DNA of 64,000 nucleotides, from contig QXJR01000024.1 of NCBI GenBank assembly GCA_020975725.1, positions 1 to 64,000 on the forward strand. The letters are read 5' to 3'. Shown here piece after piece: positions 18,925-28,609 of this stretch (its first letter is position 1; each line of letters begins with the position of its first letter). The notes under the pieces are model-generated. The model was not told the DNA's origin. It made no database searches and saw only the letters and a program-made list of their open reading frames with translations. The DNA is from Picocystis sp. L7. Its lineage: Eukaryota; Chlorophyta; Picocystophyceae; Picocystales; Picocystaceae. Position numbers and translations under genes: made by a program.

Positions 18925-21900
18925 ATGGCGGAACTCTTGCGAGATGGAGAGACGAACGATGGAACGAATGAACATCGAAGGGACGAGGACAAGGCGATGG
19001 TGGAGGTGGAAGAAGGGAAGGAAGAACATGCACGCCCTTCCACGTCCCAAGGTGGAAAGGAACCAGCCCTGGAAGGATCCACACACGTACCAAGCACGGA
19101 ACCAAGCGCCAAACGAACGAAAAGGAAGAGGGAACGCGTGCAGAGGAACCAAGAGGTCCAAACGAGAACCAGGAACCGCCGAAGGAAGGACGGAGACGCC
19201 AACAATGCGGGCGAAGAAGGAACGGATAGGAAGAGGACCCCCCATCCAGTGGAACGGGTGGATGGAATCCTGCTGGAGGATGGTGCAGAAGGAAGACCCA
19301 TGCCACCGTCCACGTTCGATGCAGAGACGCCAAGGACGCCAGCGATCCACGGCCAAACCACCGGCAATTCTTTGCCGGCGGAAGAAGGAAAGACGGACGC
19401 AAACGATCGCACCCAAGAGCTCCCAGAGATTGCCTCGTTCCGAAATGCACAGCAGGAAGTGCCCGAAGCATCCACTGGAATAGCAAGCGCCCCGTCCAGA
19501 TGTGGAAAGAACGGATTGCTCATCCAAGGAATGCGTGGCATTGACCTGAACATGCCTCTCCCTCTGCAGGAGCCGGATTGCGTCCCAGACACACCGTCTT
19601 GCCAGAACTTGTTGGATGCGAAAGGGAACGACGCAGACCCGATAGATCCAAGCACGCCTTGTCCCAGAATCCTCCAGGTTCACGAGCCTTCAACTGAACC
19701 GGAACCGGAGAGTGAACGCTCGTTGGCAAAGGTGGGGGACGTGCATGGCAAGCTGGCGAAAGGACGATCTAACGTAGCTGCTCCCCAGACTAGACAGAAG
19801 AGAAGGCATACACGCACGGAATCACAAGACATCAACAACACCTCCATGATACAATCCAAAACACAAGGAGAAGAAGGCCACATCCACGTCGCACTTGATA
19901 GGGCACCAGACACGAAGCAGCAAAACAACCTGCCAAACACAGAGAAAGCCAGGGATTCTGCACCTCTGCGCGATCTGCGCACCCATCGTGTTGGCAAAGA
20001 AACATCCGATTCCATCAAGGTAACCTCGAGGAAAAACAGGCGATGTGTGTCTCGTCCAACGAGAAAGAGCTCCGATGCAGTTGGGGGATCGGTTCTTGCA
20101 GCAGAACTCGTGGAAGCCTTTCGTAGATTCGACAAGGAGCGGAAATCCAGGATTGTATTGTCGGAGTGGCCACTGAAAAAATTGAATCCTTGGGCCATGG
20201 TGGGTAGGTGGATCGCATCCACCTGGGACGAAGACTTATTTTACGTTGGTCGAATTGTATGCTATGAGAGTTGGACCCGTAGCAATCTGATCGAATACTT
20301 GGACGGAGACGAAGAATTTTCCATCCCTTCGAAGAGAGTCCGTTACATTATTTTCACATATCCTGGTGAAGTTCTTCCACTCCACCCGAAACTGCAAGCA
20401 GGAGGCGGGCATGTAGCCCTGTCCACTAAGAATGGTGGATACGCACCCGGCGAAGTCATCTGGTTGCATGCTTCTGGAAGCCACCCCTGGCCAGCTCTAG
20501 TCATTAGCCCGTTGGATCTTCTCAATTCAGGTTTTGTCGATCAAGACGGGGCGGAAGAGAACCAATCTGGTGTTTGTGCGCGATGCTTTGGTTCCTACAA
20601 GTACCGTGCTCTCCGTCGTGGTGAATGCTCGTCCTTTATGGATGGTATCCCGGTGGCCTGTTCTCGATCTCCGGCAGACAGCACGTCCTTCTCTTTGGCC
20701 ATTCAAGAAACATTGGCATATCTACAGCAAGGCGATCTCCCAAAGTCAATGCTCCCGAACAATTTGGAACGCTTGGAAGAATGGCTTCCTGTGGTGACCG
20801 CAGACCCGAAGAAACTGTCAGAGTTTGTAACCGTGCGCATGACAAAAGAGGAGGTCAAGAGCAGGCTCGAGAAGCAGCGGGAAGAGAGAGTTCAAGAGCG
20901 GGAACAGAAGCAAACCCAGAAAGAAGGCACGCAAGTGGCTCTCCCGAGTCGAAAGGGCAGTGCACAGTCTAAGGAAGCGCACGCACTGAAGAAAAAAAGA
21001 ACAGACGGGTTGTCCCAGGGCATCAAGCCGCGGGGACACAAAGATTTCCCGTCCAAGGACAAGACAGACACGAAGGCCTGCCCATCGTTACCGTGTTCAA
21101 AGGCTAAAAGTTTTGCACAGGTCGAGTACAACCAGCTGCCGTGGAACTGCTACGTGTGCAATGAATGGGAAGAGTACGAGGAGAACATGCTCCTGGATTG
21201 CTCAAAATGCGGTACGCTCGTGCACATGCATTGCTATGGCGTGTCGGAAAATCCGAACGGCGGGCTGTGGTTGTGCGACCTGTGCAAGGAAGGGGTCGAA
21301 GAAACACCGCCCTGCGCCCTTTGTCCCGTAACGAACGGCAGGGCCATGAAGCGCACCTCTTGTGGAAGGTGGGTCCACAGCGCCTGTGCCATGTGGATAC
21401 CCGAAGCGTACTACAACGACCCGGAAAGGATGGATGTCGTCTCTGGGTTGGACAGGATTCCAAAGGTCAGGTTCCAGCTACAGTGCGGCGTTTGTAAGGT
21501 GCCATACGGCGCTTGCTTACAGTGCGACCGGCCCCAGTGCTACAACTCCTATCACGTGCTGTGCGCGAGACACCGAGGTTTTCGCATGGAGTTCTTGGAG
21601 ACGTTCGACGAACACACAGAAGAACTCACGAGGATCTCGATGTGCAGGCGGCACTCTCCTCTTGCCCCGCAAGAGCCCACGCCCGGCCGTGCAGGTCGAT
21701 GGGAGCAGGCAATGCATCCGGGGTCCCTTGAACGGGAAAGTCAGGGCTGGGAAGAGGGCTGCAGTCGAGCACACGCGTTCTCCGGTCGCACCGTGGGCCG
21801 TCGAGCTCAAGTAGGCGCAAGCAAGCGCACCTTCCTTTGCAGCCTGCCTTATGTGATCCACGGGGGGATGAAGCTCGGCCAACCGGCCCTCCCGCACAGG

Positions 21901-22512
21901 GTACGAAGACGAGGGACGGTTCTCTCGGGCGGCCGTTCCATGCCCCGGGACGTGGAGGTCCTCACGAACAAGGAGAAGATGGAGATGATGAGGATCACCC
22001 ACGGTCGGCGTATCACGATCGGCAAATCGGCCATTCACGGCTGGGGCGCCTTCTGCAAGGTGCCTCACAGGAAGGGGGACCTGGTGGTGGAATACGTGGG
22101 CGGAATCGCTCGCTCGGTCATCTGCGACCTTCGAGAGTCCAGGGATTACAGGAGCCTGGTGGGAGCAGGGACGTACCTGTTCAAAGTCACCCACGAGTTT
22201 GCAGTCGATGCCACCAGGTGCGGCAACATCGCCCACCTCATCAATCACTCTTGTGAGCCGAACTGCTACAGCCGCGTGCTGAAGGTGGATAGCACGGAGC
22301 ACATTGTGATCGTGGCTTCGAGAGACATAGAGGCAGGCGAAGAGTTGACGTACGACTACAGATTTTCCTCCGACGAGGATCTGCAGTGCAACTGCGGCGC
22401 CGCGGCCTGCAGGGGGACTGTCAACTTTGACGGCATGTCCAAGGATTATTTCACGGCCCCGGCTGTTGAACTGGTCCCTCTCCGCCAGGCACGCCGCGTC
22501 TCTGGGACGTGA
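18925..22512 (+). CDS. ATX/trithorax-type histone methyltransferase (PWWP, PHD, extended PHD, SET, post-SET)
   Basis: I prefer the start at 18925 (accATGg), giving 1195 residues; an in-frame ATG at 18697 would add 76 residues encoded by the polypyrimidine-flanking sequence. Residues 1-400 are charged and low complexity. A Tudor-like segment follows near 410-460 (VGRWIASTWDEDLFYVGRIV). Then comes a PWWP domain (about 500-560, with SHPWPAL), a canonical PHD finger (about 738-785, CYVCNEW...CSKCGTLVHMHCYGV) and an extended PHD (about 790-910). The SET domain spans about 1025-1150 with INHSCEPNCY and ELTYDYRF. The post-SET CxCxxxxC (CNCGAAAC) is intact. This order is that of plant ATX and animal MLL/trithorax enzymes, which methylate H3K4. 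All catalytic motifs look functional, and the gene has no intron. Confidence 0.93.
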   Translation: MAELLRDGETNDGTNEHRRDEDKAMVEVEEGKEEHARPSTSQGGKEPALEGSTHVPSTEPSAKRTKRKRERVQRNQEVQTRTRNRRRKDGDANNAGEEGTDRKRTPHPVERVDGILLEDGAEGRPMPPSTFDAETPRTPAIHGQTTGNSLPAEEGKTDANDRTQELPEIASFRNAQQEVPEASTGIASAPSRCGKNGLLIQGMRGIDLNMPLPLQEPDCVPDTPSCQNLLDAKGNDADPIDPSTPCPRILQVHEPSTEPEPESERSLAKVGDVHGKLAKGRSNVAAPQTRQKRRHTRTESQDINNTSMIQSKTQGEEGHIHVALDRAPDTKQQNNLPNTEKARDSAPLRDLRTHRVGKETSDSIKVTSRKNRRCVSRPTRKSSDAVGGSVLAAELVEAFRRFDKERKSRIVLSEWPLKKLNPWAMVGRWIASTWDEDLFYVGRIVCYESWTRSNLIEYLDGDEEFSIPSKRVRYIIFTYPGEVLPLHPKLQAGGGHVALSTKNGGYAPGEVIWLHASGSHPWPALVISPLDLLNSGFVDQDGAEENQSGVCARCFGSYKYRALRRGECSSFMDGIPVACSRSPADSTSFSLAIQETLAYLQQGDLPKSMLPNNLERLEEWLPVVTADPKKLSEFVTVRMTKEEVKSRLEKQREERVQEREQKQTQKEGTQVALPSRKGSAQSKEAHALKKKRTDGLSQGIKPRGHKDFPSKDKTDTKACPSLPCSKAKSFAQVEYNQLPWNCYVCNEWEEYEENMLLDCSKCGTLVHMHCYGVSENPNGGLWLCDLCKEGVEETPPCALCPVTNGRAMKRTSCGRWVHSACAMWIPEAYYNDPERMDVVSGLDRIPKVRFQLQCGVCKVPYGACLQCDRPQCYNSYHVLCARHRGFRMEFLETFDEHTEELTRISMCRRHSPLAPQEPTPGRAGRWEQAMHPGSLERESQGWEEGCSRAHAFSGRTVGRRAQVGASKRTFLCSLPYVIHGGMKLGQPALPHRVRRRGTVLSGGRSMPRDVEVLTNKEKMEMMRITHGRRITIGKSAIHGWGAFCKVPHRKGDLVVEYVGGIARSVICDLRESRDYRSLVGAGTYLFKVTHEFAVDATRCGNIAHLINHSCEPNCYSRVLKVDSTEHIVIVASRDIEAGEELTYDYRFSSDEDLQCNCGAAACRGTVNFDGMSKDYFTAPAVELVPLRQARRVSGT

Positions 22513-22697
22513 ACCGTCCGTGGCCGCGGCGGCTTGGTCGCATCGCTCCGCGAGCAGGGAGTGCGAGGACCGTGGGCTTGGTGCGCCGGAACTCTCCGTA
22601 CCCGGCGGACCCGGGCGGGGACGCCTCGACCCCGCCAGAAGGGCGTCTCCGGTCCCCCGCGCTTCTCAATAATGAATCTTGGGGCGGTCCCCGTCCT

Positions 22698-24248
22698 TCA
22701 TGCAGCGTTGTAGTCGTCAAAGCCAAGATCCCGAAGGGCAGCGGAACCGACGTCCTCGCACAGGTGGGGATGTCCGATTTTGGCTTTCCTCAGCATGGGC
22801 TCGATCCCGCTCTCGAGCCACAACGTTCGGGATCCTTCGTTCCTGGCCACCATGTTACGCACGGCCATGCAGCAGCTTCTCTGCACCCTGCCGTTCTTCG
22901 CGTGCAGCTCCATGATCTCGACGACGGTCCCGGCCGTGTCTTCCTTCGCGGCCATGGACGCGGTCTCTGGGTTGCGGAGGCACAGCACCGCCAGCAGTCC
23001 CACGGCGCATTCCATCAGGTTGGCGTGGGCGGCGTGCCCGGCCAACAGCGCTTGGAGCAGCTCCAGGACGTGGTTTTGGACCAGACGGGCCTTGACCAAA
23101 TCGGATCCCGCCAGCTGGCGCAGGAGCTTCAAGCAGGCGGCGACGAGTCCGACCTCGTCCGCGTTCTTCCGCAGCATCGGCAGGACGATGGCCAGGACGT
23201 CCTGTTCCTCCACGGTGGCCTTGCATATCTCTTCGTTGACGCACACGCGACGCAGGGAATCGCACAGGAGCTCCATCCTCCTGGATCCGACGTCCTCCAC
23301 GCGTTCCGAAGCCATGCATCGAAGGAGGTGGACGTGGACGTCGGCTTGGGCCAGTTCCCTCGCGAACTTGAAGGATTCGCTGGTCACGGCGCTCTCGTCG
23401 TCCGCCGAGGTGATGGCTTTCAAGGCGGCGCAGGTGGCTCGCAGGATCCCGTCTTCCGCGCACGGCCTCCGCCGCAACGCTTCTACGATCGCGTCCGCGA
23501 TCCCTCCTTCCATGAACGCGGCTTTGTTCTTCTCGTGGTGGCGGCACGCCGTGGCGACCACGTGCATGCCTTGGACCAAGCCTTCCGCATCGACGCACTC
23601 CTGTCGCAGGAACTGCAACGTCATCGCGGGTCCGTCCATCTTGCAGAACGTCTCCTTGTTGATGGCGTGGACGAGCAGGACGGAGGACAGCTCCAGGAGA
23701 GGATGGACCAACCCTTCTTCTTGGCCTCGGCACGCCTTCCAGAACGCGAGGAGCTTCGGCACGGCGTCGGCCTGGGTCAATTGCAGGACGTCCTCTTCTT
23801 TGGACGTGGAAGATCGGATCTCGTGGTGGAGCTCTCGCATCCTGTCCGCTCTCGCGTTCGCTTCCGATCCTACCTGGAGGTCGCGTTCCAGTTCGATCCA
23901 AGTCAACCAGATCGCCTTTCGGTTCCTGCGGCACGGCGCGACGCGCAGGACGTCGGTGAGGTCCACGTGCTGCGCCTGGAACTCCTCCACGGCCGATCGC
24001 ACGGCCTCGTCCACGTCCATGTCGAACTCGGCCTGGTTCTCCGCCACGGCCTGGTCGAAGGTGTCCTGCGCACGCGCGCATGCGCGTTTCACGTCCGCGA
24101 TCAGCCTTCTCTCCCTCCCTCTCCTCGCCACCTGCCTCGCTCGCTCCCCTGGCGTTCGCGTTCCCTCCCACTCGCGACCGGCCGTCGCGTCGGACGGACG
24201 GAAAAGGGAAAGGCGCACCTGGGTGATGGCGGACATGCGCATGGCCAT
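22698..24248 (-). CDS. ARMC6: ARMC6-like armadillo-repeat protein
   Basis: The 516-residue product matches ARMC6. The diagnostic N-terminal block is QDTFDQAVAENQAEF, then DEAVRSAVEEFQAQHVDLTDV (about residues 60-100). Armadillo-type helical repeats fill the rest, ending ALRDLGFDDYNAA. ARMC6 function is poorly defined. A longer frame begins at 24476, but its first codons lie inside the foldback repeat (24430 onward). I therefore start at 24248; ATGs at 24242 and 24236 are alternatives. It converges with the SET-domain gene across 185 bases. No intron is required. Confidence 0.87.
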   Translation of the reverse strand: MAMRMSAITQVRLSLFRPSDATAGREWEGTRTPGERARQVARRGRERRLIADVKRACARAQDTFDQAVAENQAEFDMDVDEAVRSAVEEFQAQHVDLTDVLRVAPCRRNRKAIWLTWIELERDLQVGSEANARADRMRELHHEIRSSTSKEEDVLQLTQADAVPKLLAFWKACRGQEEGLVHPLLELSSVLLVHAINKETFCKMDGPAMTLQFLRQECVDAEGLVQGMHVVATACRHHEKNKAAFMEGGIADAIVEALRRRPCAEDGILRATCAALKAITSADDESAVTSESFKFARELAQADVHVHLLRCMASERVEDVGSRRMELLCDSLRRVCVNEEICKATVEEQDVLAIVLPMLRKNADEVGLVAACLKLLRQLAGSDLVKARLVQNHVLELLQALLAGHAAHANLMECAVGLLAVLCLRNPETASMAAKEDTAGTVVEIMELHAKNGRVQRSCCMAVRNMVARNEGSRTLWLESGIEPMLRKAKIGHPHLCEDVGSAALRDLGFDDYNAA

Positions 24249-24429
24249 GCCTTTTGGCGTTCTCCCAGACCTCGTCCGATGGAGACACAACACACGAAAC
24301 CCAGGAGAAAAGGAAAGGAAAAGGAAAGGAGGGATGGGCCAAGGGAGGATCCATGGGAACCCCATCCCCTTTCCAAAGGGGACGTCCTGTGGGTCCATGG
24401 GCCGTGCACCTCGGGGCGATCCGGAGGAG

Positions 24430-26061
24430 GGTTCCCTCGAGTCAACCCGGTTCGGAGAAGATACTCCCAAACCCAACCGTCGGTGGTTTCGGGTCTCGGT
24501 AGGGATCGATGGGACGGGTGTTGTCCGAATCGTCTTTCTCAGTGGGTTTTGGGTGAGAGAGATCGATGATTCTCACCGGTCGTTCGCGACCTAGGATTGC
24601 AGTGCGACGCACGAGCGTGCGAATCACCAAACGCCCGGTTCCAAGGTTGACTGTACGTGGGTTCCAACGGTTCCAGTTGCCGTGCTCTTCCGGTCTACTC
24701 GCAGTCCGACGAGTCCAACACAGCAGCAAGCGTCCACGCTCTTCTCTCTGCCCGTCCCTTCTGACACTCCACTGGAGTACATCCATCAGGGTGGGAGGGC
24801 AGTGCTACAGTCCCATGCACGACAGGCTACCTACCACAGCAGTCTTCGGTGACGGGATGACGCGGTCCCTTCGATCCCTTCCGAGACGCGAAACCACCCT
24901 CTGTTGGGTTTGGAAGTACCTTCTCCCAACTGGGGGGACTCGAGTGAACCATCCTGATTGCACCGACGTACAGCCAATGGACTAAAAGTGGGAGACCTGG
25001 TTCTCGGCTGTGGGAGTTTCTTCTCGGTTGGGTGAAGAGACTCCATCGCGCAAGCCGGCAGGGACGGCGGTCCCGAACGGACCGGCTTGTGCCGGGCTCT
25101 CGATAGGTCGCACGAATGCGACCTCGGATGCTTCACATGCACGAGTGAATCGAGCGAACACGCGCTCAAAAGCCGCCACCAAGCACTCCCGCCATCAAGA
25201 CGCTCGTCCGTTGGATCCATCGGCCGAACCTCGTCGGTTCGGACCGACCCACCAGCCCAAGGGAATCCTCGCTCCATCGAGGATCAACTGTTTTTCATCG
25301 GTGTTGAGAGACCTGGGCCCAAGGATCCCTCTATGGGAGTTTCTTCTCTACCGCAGACGAGGAGGTCGTCCCCGAGAACCAAGCCGTGTCCGTGTTCGCC
25401 TCATCATGCGCGTGACTTGACTTTGACGTAAACTCCACCCACCATATGCACGGAGTGGGTTGGTACATGCACCACACTCTCTGGTATCCACGTCCAACAA
25501 CTCCTCGAGCCGCCACGCCGTTCTCCCATCCATCGACCGTCACCGACTCGTCGACCAGGCGCAGGGGATGTAGACCCCTTTCTGGAGGAAGGAAAAGATT
25601 CTCAACAGGTTCCCTCGAGCCCCCCCCCTTCGGAGAAGATACTCCCACACCCAACAGTGGGTGGTTTCGAGACTCGGCAGGGATCGAAGGGACGGGGTGA
25701 CCCTTGTGCAGCAAGGAGAGTGGAGGTAGGTGGCTTGGAGTGCATGGGACACGGTGGCACTGCCCCCCACCACCACCCTCTGATAGATGGACTCCAGTGG
25801 AGTGTTCAGAAGGGACGCGTAGAGAGAAGAGCGTGGACGCTTGCTGCCGTGTTGGACTCGTGGGCCAACGAGAGGACCGGAAGAGCACGGCGACCGGAAC
25901 CGTCGGAACACACGCGAGTCGCAAACTTGTTGAACCCGGTGTTTGGGCGGCTCGCCTGATAGCGAGTTTGGAATTGTACTCCCAGGTCGTGAATGGCTGG
26001 TGATCATCATCGATCCCTCTCACCCAAAAACCACTGGGAAGGGACGATTCGGACAACCTTC
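24430..26061. repeat. Foldback element with ~440-bp inverted arms
   Basis: The left arm (about 24515-24950) and right arm (about 25610-26061) are inverted copies. The outer ends share gttgtccgaatcgtc and ttttgggtgagag; the inner ends share gaaaccacc, gttgggt and ctcgag. A third, partial copy of the inner end lies at 24430-24515 in direct orientation to the right arm. The 660-bp centre holds family B repeat sequence. No coding region is present. It occupies the space between the 5' ends of ARMC6 and NFU. Confidence 0.8.
24960..25370. repeat. Interspersed repeat family B, copy 1, plus start of another copy
   Basis: It aligns with 46,500-46,860, sharing accaagc, gctcgtccg, ggatccat and ggccgaa blocks. 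Stem-loops at 25013-25044 and 25106-25123 match stem-loops in the other copy despite sequence change. From about 25304 (gttgagagacctgggcccaaggatccct) a second copy starts and is lost near 25370. Confidence 0.65.
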
Positions 26062-26104
26062 GAACCCCCGGTCCTTCCCGACTCGGTGGACCCGGAGAGA
26101 GGAA

Positions 26105-26240
26105 AGGGAGAGACCCGAAGACCGAAGAGGGAGGGAGTTTCTTCTCGAACGAAGACCGAAGAGGGAGGGAGTTTCTCGAACGAAGACCGAAGGGAGAGTT
26201 TCTTCTCGAACGAAGACCGAAGAGGGAGGGAGTTTCTTCT
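26105..26240. repeat. Purine-rich minisatellite, ~30-36 bp units
   Basis: About four units of the type gaccgaagagggagggagtt followed by tcttctcgaacgaa. Units differ in length by small deletions. It lies about 280 bases upstream of the NFU start. Confidence 0.8.
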
Positions 26241-26518
26241 CGGAGGGTGGGTCCAGGGGTCTTTTTTCCCCCCAAACCTCTCCCGTGAACCGAAAGTTAA
26301 CCCCACCGATCTCCCCCACCACGGTCCCTCCCTCCCGAAGTTTACGTGAAGTTAACCCTCCCGAGCCAGGGGGGAGGATCCCGGTGCTGGCGTCCGTATC
26401 CCCATCGGCACGGATGTGACCCCCACATCCGCTTCGATTCCGGTTATGGGACGGTTGTGGATGCCACAACCGTCCCTGGAGCACCACATCCGTCCAGAAC
26501 CGCAGGTGGTCGTCGACG

Positions 26519-27242
26519 ATGGCGCGCGCACTTTCGCCGCTTTCTACGACGTCTTCGCACCTCTTGCCGCGAGGATCGCTGCAGAGGAGGACGAGAAGCT
26601 CCTGGACGCCTTCCTGCCTTCGAAACGCGTCCAAACGACGCCTGGTGCGCGCCAGGAGCGGTGCAGCCGAGCTCGGACAGACCTTGGAGCTCACCGAAGA
26701 GAACGTGGAGCTGGTGCTCGACGAGGTGAGGACCGCGAGACGAGGTTCGCACCTTCTTGCCTCCGAGACGAAGGCGATGGCGAACGTGCGGAACCGAAAC
26801 TGACGCCCTGGGAACGCTGCAGCTGCGTCCGTACCTCATGTCGGACGGTGGGAACGTGGAACTGGTGGAAGTGGATGGATTGACCGTGAAGCTGAGGTTG
26901 CAAGGTGCATGTGGTTCGTGTCCCAGCTCCACCACCACCATGACCATGGGCATCAAAAGAAGGCTCATGGAAAAGATCCCAGAAATACTGGAAGTGGAAC
27001 AAGTGGAAGATGCCAACGCTGGACTGGAGCTCACACCAGAGAACGTCGACAGCGTGCTGGGAGAGATCCGACCGTATCTCTCCGGGACCGGAGGAGGGGA
27101 ATTGGAACTGGAAGAGATCGACGGACCCCTGGTGAAAGTCAGGCTGTCCGGGCCCGCAGCGGACGTGCTCACCGTGCGCGTGGCCGTGACCCAGAAGCTC
27201 AGGGAAAGGATTCCCATGATTGCGGCGGTGCAGTTGGTTTGA
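26519..27242 (+). CDS. NFU: Plastid-type NFU iron-sulfur scaffold protein (two exons)
   Basis: Exon 1 (26519-26725) and exon 2 (26823-27242) join in phase 0 to give 208 residues. The first ~53 are rich in Ser, Thr and Arg with few acidic residues, like a transit peptide. NifU domain 1 (about 56-125) starts [14 protein letters not shown], continues [19 protein letters not shown] across the junction, and holds the cluster-binding CxxC in GACGSCPS. Domain 2 (about 135-208) starts [19 protein letters not shown] and lacks CxxC. This CxxC-plus-degenerate arrangement is that of chloroplast NFU1-3, which pass Fe-S clusters to photosystem I and other plastid proteins. The junction is convincing because both domains then begin with matching LTxENVxxVLxExRPYL patterns. 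It is the clearest sign of a plastid-bearing organism here. Confidence 0.88.
26726..26822 (+). other. 97-bp spliceosomal intron in the NFU gene
   Basis: Donor GAG|GTGAGG, acceptor CTGCAG|CTG, and a CTGAC branch-like motif at 26800-26804, about 20 bases before the acceptor. Reading through it would break the first NifU domain. Confidence 0.85.
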
Positions 27243-27823
27243 ACCGTGGGACTTGAAAGCGAGGTAGGAAGGGGAGAACGTGAACGAGAAGGTTGGGAGA
27301 GGAGAGTAGCTCGAAGTCTTGCGTTTTGCGCCTGGTCATGTACATGAGATAGTAAGGGAGCAAGACAAAGTGGGATCACGTACCAAGACATTGTACCATA
27401 GAGAAATCAAAATCAAGTGGCAGAGAATGTGCCCTGATGTTACCTTCAACAGAAGGCCCGTGATGTTCAAACAGGAAGCAGTCAAAAGAACAGGAACAGG
27501 TGCAGGATCTTCCTGTAGCTTTGAATGGAGTCTGGTAGGGGGCTCGAACAATGCGCTCCATACACAGGCCTTCACAAGAGGAGGAGATCTTTGCTCAGAC
27601 AACACGTGCAAAAAGAAAAGCTGGTAATTTCAAGTGTGGAGGATAGTTGAATTTCGTCTCGCTCCTTATTCGTAGCCTTAGCTTTCTCCGTTGCACTCAT
27701 GAGGGGTGGGGATGCCTGGACGCTTTCTGTCTAGGTTCAGGTATCGCTGGATCAGGGCAGGTGGGAGGCAGTCAACAGATCACTTGCAAATTTGCAGGCA
27801 TGCCTTTTGTTGCGTGCTTTCCT
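27243..27823. other. 3' flank of NFU; no supported gene
   Basis: Only short unrecognisable frames are present. Confidence 0.5.
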
Positions 27824-28228
27824 TCATTTGAAGGCAGGCATTTTTGCGGTGGGCGCTGCAATTCCCGTGGCATCGATGAACACCCTCTGGTGACCACTCC
27901 TTGATGCTGCGTGCGAGGCAACAAGCCATGACCACTGGCTCTGTATGTGATCCATGAACCCAAGTGCCGTCCATTCCTGGTCACTCAAATCAAATGGAGG
28001 CTTTTTGGGTGCACAAGGATCAGCCAGCACATCACCTACGTAGGATGCAGACGGTCCAGTGGTTTGTTGGATTTCACTTGTTGGCGTAATGAACTGGTCC
28101 AGGCAAGGGACTCCGTCCGGCCGCTTGTTTTGCAGGGCGTTGTGCGGAAGGCGCGAGATCCAATCCTCTGCACCTGCTCCCAGCAGAGGCCCTTGCACAT
28201 GGACCTTGCCATTCACCATGGATTGCAC
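27824..28228 (-). CDS. Small hypothetical protein, divergent to the cyclase gene
   Basis: A 134-codon frame; an internal ATG at 28219 has a better start context (tccATGg). The composition is protein-like, for example PFDLSDQEWTALGFMDHIQSQW, but I recognise no family, signal peptide or membrane segment. It could be one exon of a longer minus-strand gene, since AAG|GTAGGA lies upstream, or chance. Confidence 0.25.
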   Translation of the reverse strand: MQSMVNGKVHVQGPLLGAGAEDWISRLPHNALQNKRPDGVPCLDQFITPTSEIQQTTGPSASYVGDVLADPCAPKKPPFDLSDQEWTALGFMDHIQSQWSWLVASHAASRSGHQRVFIDATGIAAPTAKMPAFK

Positions 28229-28609
28229 GCCCGATCGACTCCTACCTTCCTCTCCGGCGATCGGCGTCGAGCGGGATCACGTCCACGTCCTTCCGCTTTC
28301 CCAATACCTGCGGTTCCACCCTCCTTCTTCCACTCCTTGTGTCGTCTATGACCCTTTCTGTCTCGAGGTCGTGTAAATTCGAGGCACAGGGTCCCTTCCA
28401 TGGCGTTGGGGTCGCCCCATTTCTCGTGGTGTCCACCCACCCGACCCCAGGACACCACTCCCGCCATTTCTGCGGTGAAAAGGGACGCCTGCCGCACCAG
28501 CAGAGGCCAGCTGCGGCGTTTCCACGGCGCTGGGAACCGCGCCGAGGGAAAGGAGAGGCGCAAGGGTGAGATTCAGGCGTGTCCAAGGCGTGATGCATGC
28601 ACCGACACC

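Noticed and set aside
24442-26694. Frames of 100-300 codons on both strands across the foldback and minisatellite
   Set aside because: They follow inverted and tandem repeats and give Ser/Arg/Pro-rich translations without domains.
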